Source: JAGXRK01 sp963714415
GTDB lineage: Bacteria > Bacteroidota > Ignavibacteria > Ignavibacteriales > Ignavibacteriaceae
DNA length: 64,000 nucleotides
Direction of reading: 5' to 3'
Assembly: GCA_963714415.1 (NCBI GenBank)
Contig: CAVQOL010000027.1
Span: 1 to 64,000, forward strand
Shown one piece after another: positions 17,775-26,647 of this stretch. Below the pieces are notes generated by a model. It searched no databases, was not told the origin of the DNA, and was given only the letters and a program-made list of their open reading frames with translations. Each line of letters starts with the position of its first letter. Positions within the stretch are counted from its first letter, which is position 1. Made by a program: the position numbers and the translations under genes.

Positions 17775-19642
17775 TTACTTCAACAAAATCATTTTCCTCG
17801 TTTGTACAAAACTTCCAGCCTGCAATCTATAGAAATACACTCCGCTTGGTAAATCACTCCCATTAAAATCTATTGAGTGATAACCAGCTTTTTTTTCTTC
17901 ATTGACAAGAATTGCCACTTCTTTACCGAGGACATCATATACTTTAAGAGAAACTAACCTCTCCCTCTGTCCCTCTCCTTGGTAAGGAGAGGGATTTAAG
18001 GGTGAGGTCGGTATGGTGTACTTAATTTTTGTTACCGGGTTAAATGGATTTGGATAATTCTGGTAAAGCTTAAACTCTGTAGGAATTGTTCCTTTTTCAT
18101 CTTCAACACTTACGACAAAAGATGTATCGCCTATAACAATACCATTTAATATAGCTCCTTTTAGATTATCCTCACTTCCTCCAAATTCATCAAAAACTGC
18201 TTTTCCTGGTCCAAGTCCCTTTATAAGCCAATGATAACATCCGCAAGGTGCATTTTCAAAATACTCTCTTATCATCCTCATTTCATTCAGAAAAATATTT
18301 TCGTGTTCATTCCACAATATATAATAAGGTTGTTCCGGATAAGGCGGATAATATACTGTATCACCAAGCTCAGCATTCAAATTATGAAATAAAAACTCAT
18401 TACTTAACGATTCCCAGTATCTGAATATTTTTCCTGAAATTGAATCAACGCGAAGAAACATTCTAGGTTCAAATACAAACTGATTAAGAAGATCATTTTC
18501 AAGAATAAAATATTGCTTTCCTTCGATGATAGTATCTGTGACAACATCCATATACTTCGTTCCTGCAAAGTGGTAGATTGGAAGACCATAAGTACTGTAC
18601 TCAAACCAATAACTGGAATAAATCCATCTGTTTCCTACTGCAAGTGGAAACCACTGAAATACATCAGGTGATATTGGCAGCGATTTAACCATTGTAATTG
18701 AATCAACATAATTTTATAAATACTGAATTCTGTAGCAGCGTATAGAATATCAACTCCCGGCTTTTTATATAATCCCACTATTTTACTGATTAAATTCTTG
18801 TAAAGAGTAAAAGTAAATCCGTTATTCGTTGATTTATAAATCCTTCTTCCATCAGCAAGATAGACTGTTCCGGATTGCAAGGAATCAACGGTGATAAATA
18901 ACGGATCATTACTCTCATATGCTTTTGTCCAGGTGTATGCCTCACCTTTATTGTTTGATACGCTTAATGCGTACCCTCCGTAAGTTTTATTTACACGATA
19001 AATGTGAAACTGATTAACATCGTACAAAAACTTTGTGTATTGATCAAAGAAAAATTTAGAAGTATCGACAACAACTGCGTTTTTAGCGAGCTGACCATCA
19101 TAATCAATTCCGAACAATACATTATCATCAAAATCAGCTAAAGAAATTGCATTAAAATTTGTAATTAAGCCAATAGAATCTTCGGGATAAGTATAGCCGC
19201 CGTCAAAACTTCGTGTCAGCGGACCACCTGCAAAAGCAAAAACTTTCAATGGATTTTGTTTTGAAATATCTATTCGATCGAAACCGGACATTCCTCCATA
19301 CACAATTGAATCATTCCTTGCTATGTAGGAGTGATTATCAGGATAAATCACAAAACCGCAGTTAACGAAATCTTCGCTGGAGGGAAAAAATTCAAAATCA
19401 AGTACAGCTTTTGCTAATTGCGATTGTGGAAAATTATAATCATACGCTTGAATAATTAACTCTTCGGAAAATGTGGAAGTGTTCAGTTTATACACAGGAT
19501 TGAAATAAAAGTAATCGCTTCCGAAACGGTATAGCAATATGGTTTCACCCTGAGGATTTTCTATTCCATCAAGGGAATGGAATGTTTGTGCAGATGTAAG
19601 AGCAGATGCGATAAGAAACAAAGAAAACACAAAGTATTTCAT
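17775..19642 (-). CDS. Secreted BNR / LPLAxGNxW protein with T9SS tail, frameshifted once
   Basis: The frame from 19642 starts with a signal peptide (MKYFVFSLFLIASALTSAQ) and has BNR-like strands (RSFDGGYTYPED, YKSTNNGFTFTLY). It breaks near 18700 and continues as SLPISPDVFQWFPLAVGNRWIYSSYW, a module shared with the lipoprotein at 303-920. The tail is a T9SS domain (NYPNPFNPVTKIKYTIP ... LPSGVYFYRLQAGSF ... KMILLK). Between its first two strands is an extra stretch of about 17 residues (SPLNPSPYQGEGQRER). It is encoded by an in-frame copy of the hairpin repeat at 17956-18008. The merged length is about 620 residues. It is probably displayed at the cell surface. Confidence 0.7.
17956..18008. 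repeat. CCCTCTCC-type hairpin repeat inserted in frame in a T9SS domain
   Basis: CCCTCTCCTT (17971-17980) and AAGGAGAGGG (17984-17993) are perfect arms around GGT, followed by ATTTAAGGGTGAGGT. The left copy flanking the DUF559 gene has the same geometry: 10-base arms, a 3-base loop, then ATTTAGGGAGGGTT (42625-42661). The leading AACCTCTC is also shared. The insertion is read through as protein here. Confidence 0.75.
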
Positions 19643-19801
19643 AAAACCCCCTAAAAAATAATGCTCAAGTGGAAATTAGCATTTGAAAAAGTCTGTGTCA
19701 ATAGGAATCAGCATACGATTACTTACAGAAGTGTTTGGCAATAAATAAAATTTCCCACCACTTTTATTGATTGGAGATTTTATTATTTGACTACTATGAT
19801 A

Positions 19802-19876
19802 TTATAATAACCACAATAACAACAATAATAATAGCATTATAATACCGTAGATAATCATTCCTATTTTATGTTCCAT
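19802..19876 (-). CDS. Possible 24-residue hydrophobic peptide
   Basis: The ATG at 19876 follows CTGGGGGTTTT and opens a 24-codon frame: MEHKIGMIIYGIIM followed by ten residues that are all Leu except one Trp. It would form a single membrane helix with a short charged N-terminus. The AT-rich, repetitive ATAATA composition could produce this by chance, so it is only a candidate. Confidence 0.25.
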   Translation of the reverse strand: MEHKIGMIIYGIIMLLLLLLLWLL

Positions 19877-19902
19877 AAAACCCCCAGGATAATGAATTAC
19901 AT

Positions 19903-19950
19903 TTATTTAAGTAAAACCATCTTTTTAGTCTCAACAAAAGAAACACCCCT
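19903..19950 (-). pseudogene. Remnant of a T9SS sorting-domain tail
   Basis: Read on the minus strand, this gives RGVSFVETKKMVLLK followed by a stop, which matches the last strand of T9SS sorting domains (compare DFVETKKMILLK at the end of the 8150-10339 gene). No NYPNPFNP segment precedes it in any frame, so a secreted-protein gene has been lost here, leaving only its 3-prime end. Confidence 0.55.
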
Positions 19951-19971
19951 TAAATATTAGTTAATAATATT

Positions 19972-20785
19972 TTATTTTATCTCAACATATTTTTCTTCTA
20001 CTGATTTATCTTGTTGAAAATAATATGCTGAATGTTCTTTTAGTTTTACTACATCATATTGCGAACTAAAATTGATTGTTAATATATCTTGAAGTGCTGT
20101 TTCACCAATTATCCAACCGAACAGAAGTCCAATACCAGCACCAATCCCACCTATTGCCAGCCATTTAAATTCTTTTTTGGTTCCCCAGTCATCATCAAAT
20201 CGTGCGTACCCTGCAATAAAACCTATAATAAAACCTCCAGAAGCCCCATAAAGCAAATATGGACCAAGATTTCTCTTCACAGGTATCATCAAACTATCAA
20301 CATTCCAAACTGGAATTTTATAGCTAAAAGAGGAAGAATTAGCTGATAAGTAGTTCTGATTAGTTTGTAGAAATAAATGTTGTTTACTGAACATCTCTAA
20401 TTTTCCATCATATTTCTTCCCAGTTTTTGTGAAAACAGATGCATCTAAACGTGATTTAAATTTTTTATCATTTTCAGAACTGAATTGCCCAAGTTTATAA
20501 TTTAGTCCAGAAGAGCTGAAAATATCCTCAATTAAAACTTTGTGGCTTAAGAAACCATTATTTAAATAAACAATTTTGGATACTAAAAATTTTTTATCTC
20601 TAATAAATATCTGAGCATATTTGAATCCATCTACATTCTGGATAAAGCTCAAACATTTCTCTGTCAATAAAATCTAATGTATCCCCCATTCCATTGTATA
20701 ATTGTATTACACTATCTTGTTGTTGAGCATCAACTTTTATTGATGAAAAGAGAAATATGAATATAATAATCATTGACATTTTCAT
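19972..20785 (-). CDS. Exported Gly-rich membrane protein (paralogue of 13175-14053), frameshifted
   Basis: The 5-prime frame (20600-20785) has a signal peptide (MKMSMIIIFIFLFSSIKVDAQ) and GMGDTLDFIDREMFELYP. After a break near 20650 the protein continues as NVDGFKYAQIFIRDKKFLV...YLNNGFLSHKVLIE. It ends with two glycine-rich membrane segments (YLLYGASGGFIIGFIAGYA and LAIGGIGAGIGLLFGWIIG) and a VKLKEHSAYYF tail. Order and motifs match the gene at 13175-14053, so the two are diverged copies about 6 kb apart on opposite strands. The merged length is about 270 residues. The family is unknown to me. Confidence 0.6.
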
Positions 20786-20818
20786 TTTTATTCCACTCCT
20801 TTTATTTACTAAATAATC

Positions 20819-21553
20819 CTATAGCAAAATTGTAATTCCCCATTGATAATTAAATCCGGAGAAATCAAATTCAAGTTTACTGCCATCATCTTTAATAATT
20901 GGGCCATCATCGTTTAGCACTCCATTTACATTGCTTTCACCGGTTAATACAACTGGATTCGCAAATCTGTAGCCAATTACAAAGCGAAGTAAAACAAATT
21001 TCAGGTTTGCTTCTAAACCACCTCTTAATCTTGCCAAAAAGTATCCACCAGTTAATGAATATTTTTCGTGCTGTAAAACGTTATAAAATTGAAGGTTGGA
21101 TCTCACTTCAAAATCACTCTCAGAAGCTGCGAATCCATACCCTAATCCACCCTCAAGAATTACAGAAGCTGTTTTAAAAACTGGAATATTATAACCAGCA
21201 GAAGTTAGAATTTCTAGAGTCGAGACGCTAATATCTTGGGTAATAGCTCTATCTGTTTCAACGGATCGCCAATCCCCATCATCGGTTATATAATTAAGTG
21301 AAAGTCTTAGGACTAATTGTGAGAGACGAGCTGATACACCCATTTCTGAGTAAAATCCAAATCCTAATTTATGATACTCAACAGGGATTCGGATCAAGTC
21401 ATCAAAATTTACTGATTCAGAATTGTCTAAATGATTCTTAACATCTTCCATTAACAATTTTGAGTAACCGATATTTAGGTCTATTCCCAGTTCCTGGCTC
21501 TGATTGTCTGAGCTGAAAATAATTATAACAAATAAAATCAATGTGGTTTTCAT
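20819..21553 (-). CDS. Outer-membrane beta-barrel protein
   Basis: A 244-residue protein with a signal peptide (MKTTLILFVIIIFSSDNQSQ). Alternating hydrophobic/polar strands follow (ARLSQLVLRLSLNYI, LTGGYFLARLRGGLEANLKFVLLRFVIGYRF), ending in an aromatic/hydrophobic strand (FNYQWGITILL) as in small outer-membrane barrels. It shares the -ITILL/-GLSILL ending with the next barrel gene upstream (21766-22395). Its transport or structural role cannot be told. Confidence 0.7.
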   Translation of the reverse strand: MKTTLILFVIIIFSSDNQSQELGIDLNIGYSKLLMEDVKNHLDNSESVNFDDLIRIPVEYHKLGFGFYSEMGVSARLSQLVLRLSLNYITDDGDWRSVETDRAITQDISVSTLEILTSAGYNIPVFKTASVILEGGLGYGFAASESDFEVRSNLQFYNVLQHEKYSLTGGYFLARLRGGLEANLKFVLLRFVIGYRFANPVVLTGESNVNGVLNDDGPIIKDDGSKLEFDFSGFNYQWGITILL

Positions 21554-21765
21554 TTTAGCACCTAAATAAATTCATTAATAGCTTCAGTTAAGTTCAAAAT
21601 CAATCTCGATTATATCTTAGTCTAAACTTGCCAAACAATTTTTAACTTTAATCATAAATACTTCAAGAAATCATTTGCATTGACAAATCATGAAACCCCA
21701 TCAACTTTCTTTGATAAGGGAATGGAAAAAAGGTTCATCTAATCAATAGTATTCTTTCATTGACT

Positions 21766-22395
21766 TTATAATAATATAGACAAGCCTAACAATAATCTGA
21801 TGTTACTTAAAGTCTGTGTAATACTATATGAGGGACTATTAGTGGGATTTCCCTCTATATTACTTGACCTTCTGTAATTAATCTCTGTTCTTATACAAAA
21901 ATTTTCTGTCGCTAAAATTTTAAGACCTGCACCGACATTAATTACCCCTATATCAAGATCACCGGATTGTCTAAGTAGAGCTCCAAAATGGTTGTAGGAA
22001 TTTGTAAGGCCGTAACCTCCTCGAATATATATTGCTAAATTAGGATTAGAGGGTATCAAATAAGTATAGGATAAAATTGGGATAAGTGAATATGATGGTT
22101 TAGAATCTTCAACAAAAAGAAAATCTAATTCAGGTTCGAACGAAAGACCATCAATTAAAAAGTAACCAGGGATTATATGAAGTTGAAAATAAGTATAATC
22201 AGATGAAATTTCATTTGAACTACCCGCTGATTCTATTTTTGTTCTTGATGTCATTGATCCCATATCACCAGACAGATTTAATTCCCAGGAACCTTTTAAA
22301 AACGCATAATTAACCTTCTCAGTAGCCTGAGCTTTAATATTAACAGAGAATAAGCAGATTATAATGACAACGAGCAATGATTTTATGCGTAACAT
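21766..22395 (-). CDS. Outer-membrane beta-barrel protein
   Basis: A 209-residue protein with a clear signal peptide (MLRIKSLLVVIIICLFSVNIKAQA). Strand-like repeats follow (YTYFQLHIIPGYFLIDGLSFEPELDFLFVED, NLAIYIRGGYGLTN, VINVGAGLKILATENFCIRTEINYRR), ending in SNIRLLLGLSILL. Size and pattern fit an 8- to 10-strand outer-membrane barrel (OmpA-like/opacity class). Its promoter side contains the duplicated block copy B, so it lies downstream of rlmB on the same strand, about 340 bases away, and is probably transcribed separately. Confidence 0.72.
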   Translation of the reverse strand: MLRIKSLLVVIIICLFSVNIKAQATEKVNYAFLKGSWELNLSGDMGSMTSRTKIESAGSSNEISSDYTYFQLHIIPGYFLIDGLSFEPELDFLFVEDSKPSYSLIPILSYTYLIPSNPNLAIYIRGGYGLTNSYNHFGALLRQSGDLDIGVINVGAGLKILATENFCIRTEINYRRSSNIEGNPTNSPSYSITQTLSNIRLLLGLSILL

Positions 22396-22570
22396 AACAA
22401 TACCTCTTTTGTTTTGAATTTCTACAACAAACTATAATAATATTTTGGTGGTGTTGTCAAAAAAATGTCAAAAATTTGTAAAATTACTTCTTGGCACTAT
22501 ATCCATTTAATTAAACTTAAATTATTATTAGTATTTATGAGGACAATGTTTTTCAGTGCAACATATAATA

Positions 22571-22796
22571 TATCGCTGCGCCTTAAAGGGGAGATATAAG
22601 AAATGAAGATAGGATAAGAATACTACAGCCGTTGTCCCCAAAAGGTCCAGGTGTAAAAGTTAGATTTGTTCTAACATGAAAATAGACAGTTCGCTTCATT
22701 AAGTCAAGAAAAATAAACTTGCTAAACGCTAATGATTTCAGTTTGAACGATGCCGCAGTATTTCAAACAATAAAATTCCTGTTGCAACAGAAACAT
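22571..22796. repeat. Duplicated block, copy B (overlaps the rlmB 3-prime end)
   Basis: Counterpart of 10401-10623. The first 90 bases (22571-22660) are non-coding and highly similar to copy A. 22661-22701 is diverged. 22702-22796 is similar again and includes the rlmB stop and final ~20 codons (22738-22796). Because rlmB is intact here, B is the likely source. The block fills much of the 22396-22737 gap. Confidence 0.75.
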
Positions 22797-23484
22797 TAAG
22801 TGATTGGATTTTTCCCTTCATAGGAATGTGAACGAGGAAGTCGCAGTTTTCCGCGGTAAGTTTTTTAATACCTTTTTCTTCGTTGCCAACAATAACTGCA
22901 ATCGGAATTTTGTAATCAACTTCTGTATATGGTTTCGATCCTTCAAGTGATGAACCGACAATCCAGAATCCGTTATCTTTCAGTTCCTTAATTGTCTGTA
23001 CAAGATTATTCACCTGGCAGATCTTAACGTGTTCAGTCGCTCCCGCTGAAGTTTTAACTACAGTTTCATTTATCGGCGCCGAATTGTGTTTTGTAATTAT
23101 AATTCCGTTTACACCGCTGCAATCGGCTGTGCGCAAAATGGCGCCTACATTGTGTGTGTCCTGAATTGAATCAAGAATTAAGATGAGCGGATAAGTTTCT
23201 TTTTTTGAGTGGCTAATTATTTCTTCAAGTAAATAAAATTTTTGTGTGGATTTAACAGCAAGAACACCTTGTGCATTTTTAATATCGGACTGAGAAAATT
23301 GTTGTGATAATTCAGAAAATCTTTTAAGCGGTATCTGATTAACTTTAATTCCCTTTTTCTTTGCTGCAACAGTAATTGCAGTAATTATTCCGCCTTGCTG
23401 ACCGTATAAAATATAAACCTGTTCAATTTTATCGTTTGAATTTATTGCTTCAAGTACTGGTTTGCGTCCAATAATCAGGTTCAT
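22738..23484 (-). CDS. rlmB: 23S rRNA (guanosine-2'-O-)-methyltransferase RlmB (TrmH family)
   Basis: A 248-residue SpoU/TrmH enzyme that uses S-adenosylmethionine to methylate a 23S rRNA guanosine. An N-terminal substrate-binding domain (GRKPVLEAINSNDKIEQVYIL) precedes the knotted SPOUT domain with all three motifs: NVGAILRTADCSGV (motif 1), AVIVGNEEKGI (motif 2) and IPMKGKIQSLNVSVATGI (motif 3). The length matches E. coli RlmB (243). It lies 17 bases after hisS and probably shares its transcript. TrmH-type tRNA methylation is the alternative, but the N-terminal domain favours RlmB. Confidence 0.9.
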   Translation of the reverse strand: MNLIIGRKPVLEAINSNDKIEQVYILYGQQGGIITAITVAAKKKGIKVNQIPLKRFSELSQQFSQSDIKNAQGVLAVKSTQKFYLLEEIISHSKKETYPLILILDSIQDTHNVGAILRTADCSGVNGIIITKHNSAPINETVVKTSAGATEHVKICQVNNLVQTIKELKDNGFWIVGSSLEGSKPYTEVDYKIPIAVIVGNEEKGIKKLTAENCDFLVHIPMKGKIQSLNVSVATGILLFEILRHRSN

Positions 23485-23501
23485 AGAATCATTTAAAGAT
23501 G

Positions 23502-24773
23502 TTATTTGTGCGATTGCTCTTTTGCAGCCAGAATGATCTCAACAATTTTTTCGGTCTTAACTGTTTTCTGCTCGCCATCAGACATATTTTTAAGCTGTAC
23601 ATCGCCATTCTTATATTCATCACCGCCAACTATCAACACAAATTTTGCGTTCAGTTTATTTGCTTCACGCATTTGGGCTTTTACACTTCGGGACAGATAA
23701 TCGCAGTCAACAATCAAATTCTTTCTTCTTAATGAAGAAGCAATTTCAGAAACTTCCAACTCTAACTCTTTATCAATTCTAACAATGTAAACATCAATGA
23801 ACTGATCAGGAGTTGAAAAGCTGTTCTCATTTTCACAGGCGAGAAGAATTCTTTCCATACCGGCAGCAACTCCAACTCCGGGCGTTGGTTTTCCGCCAAG
23901 CTCTTCAACCAGCAGATCATATCTTCCGCCGCCGCAAAGTGCACTTTGTGAACCGACTTTTTTGCTGATTATTTCAAAAGTTGTTTTTGTATAATAATCC
24001 AGTCCTCTTACTAATGCCGCATCAATTTCAAATGGTATTCCAACTTTGGTTAGATATTCTTTAACAACTTCAAAATCGTTTTTGCTTTCTTCATCGAGAT
24101 AGTCAATCAACAATGGTGCATCTTTTAATATTTTTTGATCTGATTCTACTTTGCTGTCGAATATTCTTAAAATATTAGTGTCAAATCTTTTCCTGCTGTC
24201 TTCGGAAAGATTATTCTTTTTATCCTGCAAAAATTCTTTCAGTATCTTTTTATAATTTTCTCTGGACTCCGGAACACCAAGCGAATTAATTTTTACTGTA
24301 AGATCTTTTAATCCAAGCTGCTTTAGAATATGATACGACATTTGAATAATTTCAGCATCAAGCAGGGGTGAAGTGCTTCCAATTGCCTCTGCACCAAATT
24401 GATGAAACTGCCGGAATCTTCCAGCCTGAGGTCTTTCCTGACGAAACATTGGAGAGATGTAAAATAATTTAGTTAACGGTTGAAGTGTCCCAAGTGAATG
24501 TTCAATGTAAGCACGAACAACTCCAGCAGTCATTTCAGGTTTAAGAGTAAGACTGGTTTCACTGCGATCTGAAAACGTGTACATTTCTTTGCTTACAATA
24601 TCCGTTTCCTCTCCAATTCCTCTGGCAAATAAAGATGTCTCCTCAAAGATTGGTGTTCTGATTTCCCTGTAGTTAAAAACTGAAAAAACTTTTTTAACAA
24701 TATTTTCCAAATAATACCATCTGTTAATTTCTGATGGCAAAATATCCTTTGTTCCTGTTACTGCTTTTATCAT
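23502..24773 (-). CDS. hisS: Histidyl-tRNA synthetase
   Basis: A 423-residue class II synthetase that charges tRNA-His with histidine. The start gives the conserved AVTGTKDILP. Class II motif 2 is FRQERPQAGRFRQFHQFGAEAIGS. The histidine-specific motifs LVRGLDYYTKTTFEI and ALCGGGRYDLLVEELGG are present, and motif 3 is GVGVAAGMERIL. The C-terminal ~95 residues form the anticodon-binding domain (VYIVRIDKELELEVSEI...LIVGGDEYKNGDVQLKNM). Length is as expected (E. coli 424). It is the first gene of a likely hisS-rlmB unit; the EIIA gene lies upstream on the same strand. Confidence 0.96.
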   Translation of the reverse strand: MIKAVTGTKDILPSEINRWYYLENIVKKVFSVFNYREIRTPIFEETSLFARGIGEETDIVSKEMYTFSDRSETSLTLKPEMTAGVVRAYIEHSLGTLQPLTKLFYISPMFRQERPQAGRFRQFHQFGAEAIGSTSPLLDAEIIQMSYHILKQLGLKDLTVKINSLGVPESRENYKKILKEFLQDKKNNLSEDSRKRFDTNILRIFDSKVESDQKILKDAPLLIDYLDEESKNDFEVVKEYLTKVGIPFEIDAALVRGLDYYTKTTFEIISKKVGSQSALCGGGRYDLLVEELGGKPTPGVGVAAGMERILLACENENSFSTPDQFIDVYIVRIDKELELEVSEIASSLRRKNLIVDCDYLSRSVKAQMREANKLNAKFVLIVGGDEYKNGDVQLKNMSDGEQKTVKTEKIVEIILAAKEQSHK

Positions 24774-24811
24774 AATTAAATTATAATGAAATGAGTAGAT
24801 GATTTTTATAA

Positions 24812-25282
24812 TTAAACATCGCTGAAGTTTTTTTCTTCATCTACAATAAGATGTACTATTTCCTCTGTACTATTTGCTTCAATAAGTCTTTCCCTTAGAT
24901 CGTCCTTATTCATTAACCTGGAAATTCTGCTTAATAATTTTATATGAGTGCTTACCAAATTGTCTTTACCGACAAGAAGGAATATAAGATTTACCGGTTC
25001 TCCATCCAGAGAATCATAATTTATATCTTTTGTACTCTTACCGAATGCGGCAATGATATCTGTAACAGCGGAAGTTTTTCCATGCGGAATTGCAAATCCT
25101 TTTCCAACTCCCGTTGACATTACTTTTTCTCTTTCAAGAACCGCTGTTCTAACTTTTTCTAAATCGATTATCCTTGGATCATCTTTAAACAAGTCGATAA
25201 GCTCATTAATAACTTCTTCTTTCTTTTCACTTTTCAAATCAGCTATAACAACTTTGGAATTTAGAAGATCAGATACTTTCAT
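24812..25282 (-). CDS. PTS EIIA-type (fructose/nitrogen) phosphotransfer protein
   Basis: A 156-residue EIIA domain of the fructose/PtsN family. The phosphorylatable histidine is in GKGFAIPHGKT, and a late VNLIFLLVGKDNLVSTHIKLLSRISRLM matches the family core. No EIIB/EIIC permease is adjacent, which favours a regulatory, PtsN-like role over sugar import. It lies 38 bases upstream of hisS on the same strand. The exact regulatory target cannot be read from the sequence. Confidence 0.85.
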   Translation of the reverse strand: MKVSDLLNSKVVIADLKSEKKEEVINELIDLFKDDPRIIDLEKVRTAVLEREKVMSTGVGKGFAIPHGKTSAVTDIIAAFGKSTKDINYDSLDGEPVNLIFLLVGKDNLVSTHIKLLSRISRLMNKDDLRERLIEANSTEEIVHLIVDEEKNFSDV

Positions 25283-25388
25283 TTAACCATCCGAAGTTTT
25301 TAGGTTAAGAGGTTTTCAATTTCATTGGGAAATTTAACTATAGATGTGTAGTTAAGCAATTAACTTTTTAAATAGAAAATAATATATA

Positions 25389-25874
25389 TCAATTCATTAA
25401 GGCAGTTAAACGAAGGAGAGCATTCTTAGCAAGTTCATAATTAGGATTTATATTCAAAGCATCCTGATAATATTTCCTTGCAGTGAACCAATCACCTTTT
25501 TTCTCATAAACTCTGCCAAGATTAAAGTAAGGATAATGTCTTGGTTCATAATCCTGCGCTTCGATTGCTTTCTCCAGCCAATAAATTGCATCATTATATT
25601 TGCCAAGATTAATTAAATATGTGCCTATATCATTGTACGGATTTCCAAAATCCGGATCTAACTCAATAGCAATTTTACATTCTTCTATAGCTTCGCTGAA
25701 TTTTCCATAAAGACTAAATGCCCATCCTAAAAATGTATGAGCTTTAGGTGTGGGGAAATAGTCGATAGACTTTTTATAAGCTTCAATTGCCTCTCTTATA
25801 TTTCCGCCTAAATGAAGCTTATAGCCTTTATTGAAATACTCTGCCGCTAACGATATTTTATCTTTATCTACCAT
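25389..25874 (-). CDS. Tetratricopeptide (TPR) repeat protein
   Basis: A 161-residue protein made of about four TPR units, e.g. YFNKGYKLHLGGNIREAIEAYKKSI, FLGWAFSLYGKFSEAIEECKIAI, DIGTYLINLGKYNDAIYWLEKAI and NLGRVYEKKGDWFTARKYYQDAL. The last unit carries the consensus ALNINPNYELAKNALLRL. It has no signal peptide or membrane segment, so it is probably a cytoplasmic protein-binding scaffold. Its partner is unknown. Confidence 0.85.
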   Translation of the reverse strand: MVDKDKISLAAEYFNKGYKLHLGGNIREAIEAYKKSIDYFPTPKAHTFLGWAFSLYGKFSEAIEECKIAIELDPDFGNPYNDIGTYLINLGKYNDAIYWLEKAIEAQDYEPRHYPYFNLGRVYEKKGDWFTARKYYQDALNINPNYELAKNALLRLTALMN

Positions 25875-26105
25875 CTTTTATTATCAAATTAAATTGATTT
25901 TTGTTTTCTAAATAAATATTTAATCTAAAAAATGCAACCTATTCTATCATGTTGAAACAATATGAACAAAATAAAAATATTCAAAACTGTAAGTTTTACG
26001 CCACTTCCATATCTCCCGAAGTAATATTTAAACTTTATGAAACTGATTTGAATAAATAAAATTAAGAGTCAGACAAAAAAGATATGTTGATTTAAGGTAT
26101 GAAGG

Positions 26106-26138
26106 AAAAAGCCCCGAATTAACGGGGCTTTTTTATTT
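26106..26138 (-). terminator. Strong intrinsic terminator
   Basis: AAGCCCCG (26109-26116) and CGGGGCTT (26123-26130) enclose AATTAA, with a T-run on both strands (five A on the left, TTTTTTATTTT on the right). It lies just past the end of the minus-strand gene at 26146 and should end that transcript. Confidence 0.9.
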
Positions 26139-26145
26139 TACTGCC

Positions 26146-26520
26146 TCACTTTTTGCCCACAAATCTTTTCCCGTCTTCACTCAAGTTTTTTGAATACTTC
26201 TCGGGATCATTTCTGAACTTATCATCACATCCAGAACAGCAGAATCCGTAAGCCTTTCCTTCAAATTCCTGTGTTGGAACTTCCGGATCAACTTCGTTAC
26301 CCATAACTGGACAAACTTCGTTCCAGGGTTTAGCTGAAACAGTTTCTTTACTGTTATCCATTTTCTTATTACAGCACATACCATCACGAGTGTTTTCTTT
26401 CTGCGTACATTCCATATTTTTTTGGTCTTTTTTCATTTCTGTCTCAGGCTTTTCCTGAGCAAGTGCGAAAGCACCGAAGAAAGCTACGAGTGCAAGAACC
26501 ATTACGAGTTGTTTTAACAT
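26146..26520 (-). CDS. Exported YHS-domain protein
   Basis: A 124-residue protein with a signal peptide (MLKQLVMVLALVAFFGAFALAQ). A Cys/Met-rich linker (MECTQKENTRDGMCCNKKMDN) is followed by a YHS domain: VCPVMGNEVDPEVPTQEFEGKAYGFCCSGCDDKF...PEKY. The CPVMGN and CCSGC cysteines fit a metal-binding site. The gene is next to a TonB-dependent receptor with an ACCN motif and an HYC_CC_PP-type protein, which suggests handling of a metal such as copper; that is inference. It ends at a strong terminator. Confidence 0.82.
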   Translation of the reverse strand: MLKQLVMVLALVAFFGAFALAQEKPETEMKKDQKNMECTQKENTRDGMCCNKKMDNSKETVSAKPWNEVCPVMGNEVDPEVPTQEFEGKAYGFCCSGCDDKFRNDPEKYSKNLSEDGKRFVGKK

Positions 26521-26647
26521 TGTGTACTCCTTTTGTTATTTATGATTACCATTAATATTTTATTTACTGTGTTACAAGGAATCTGACTAAGTTTAAACAT
26601 TAAAACTTTTGTTTAATCCCATTATTAGCTTAGAATATTTTTAACTA

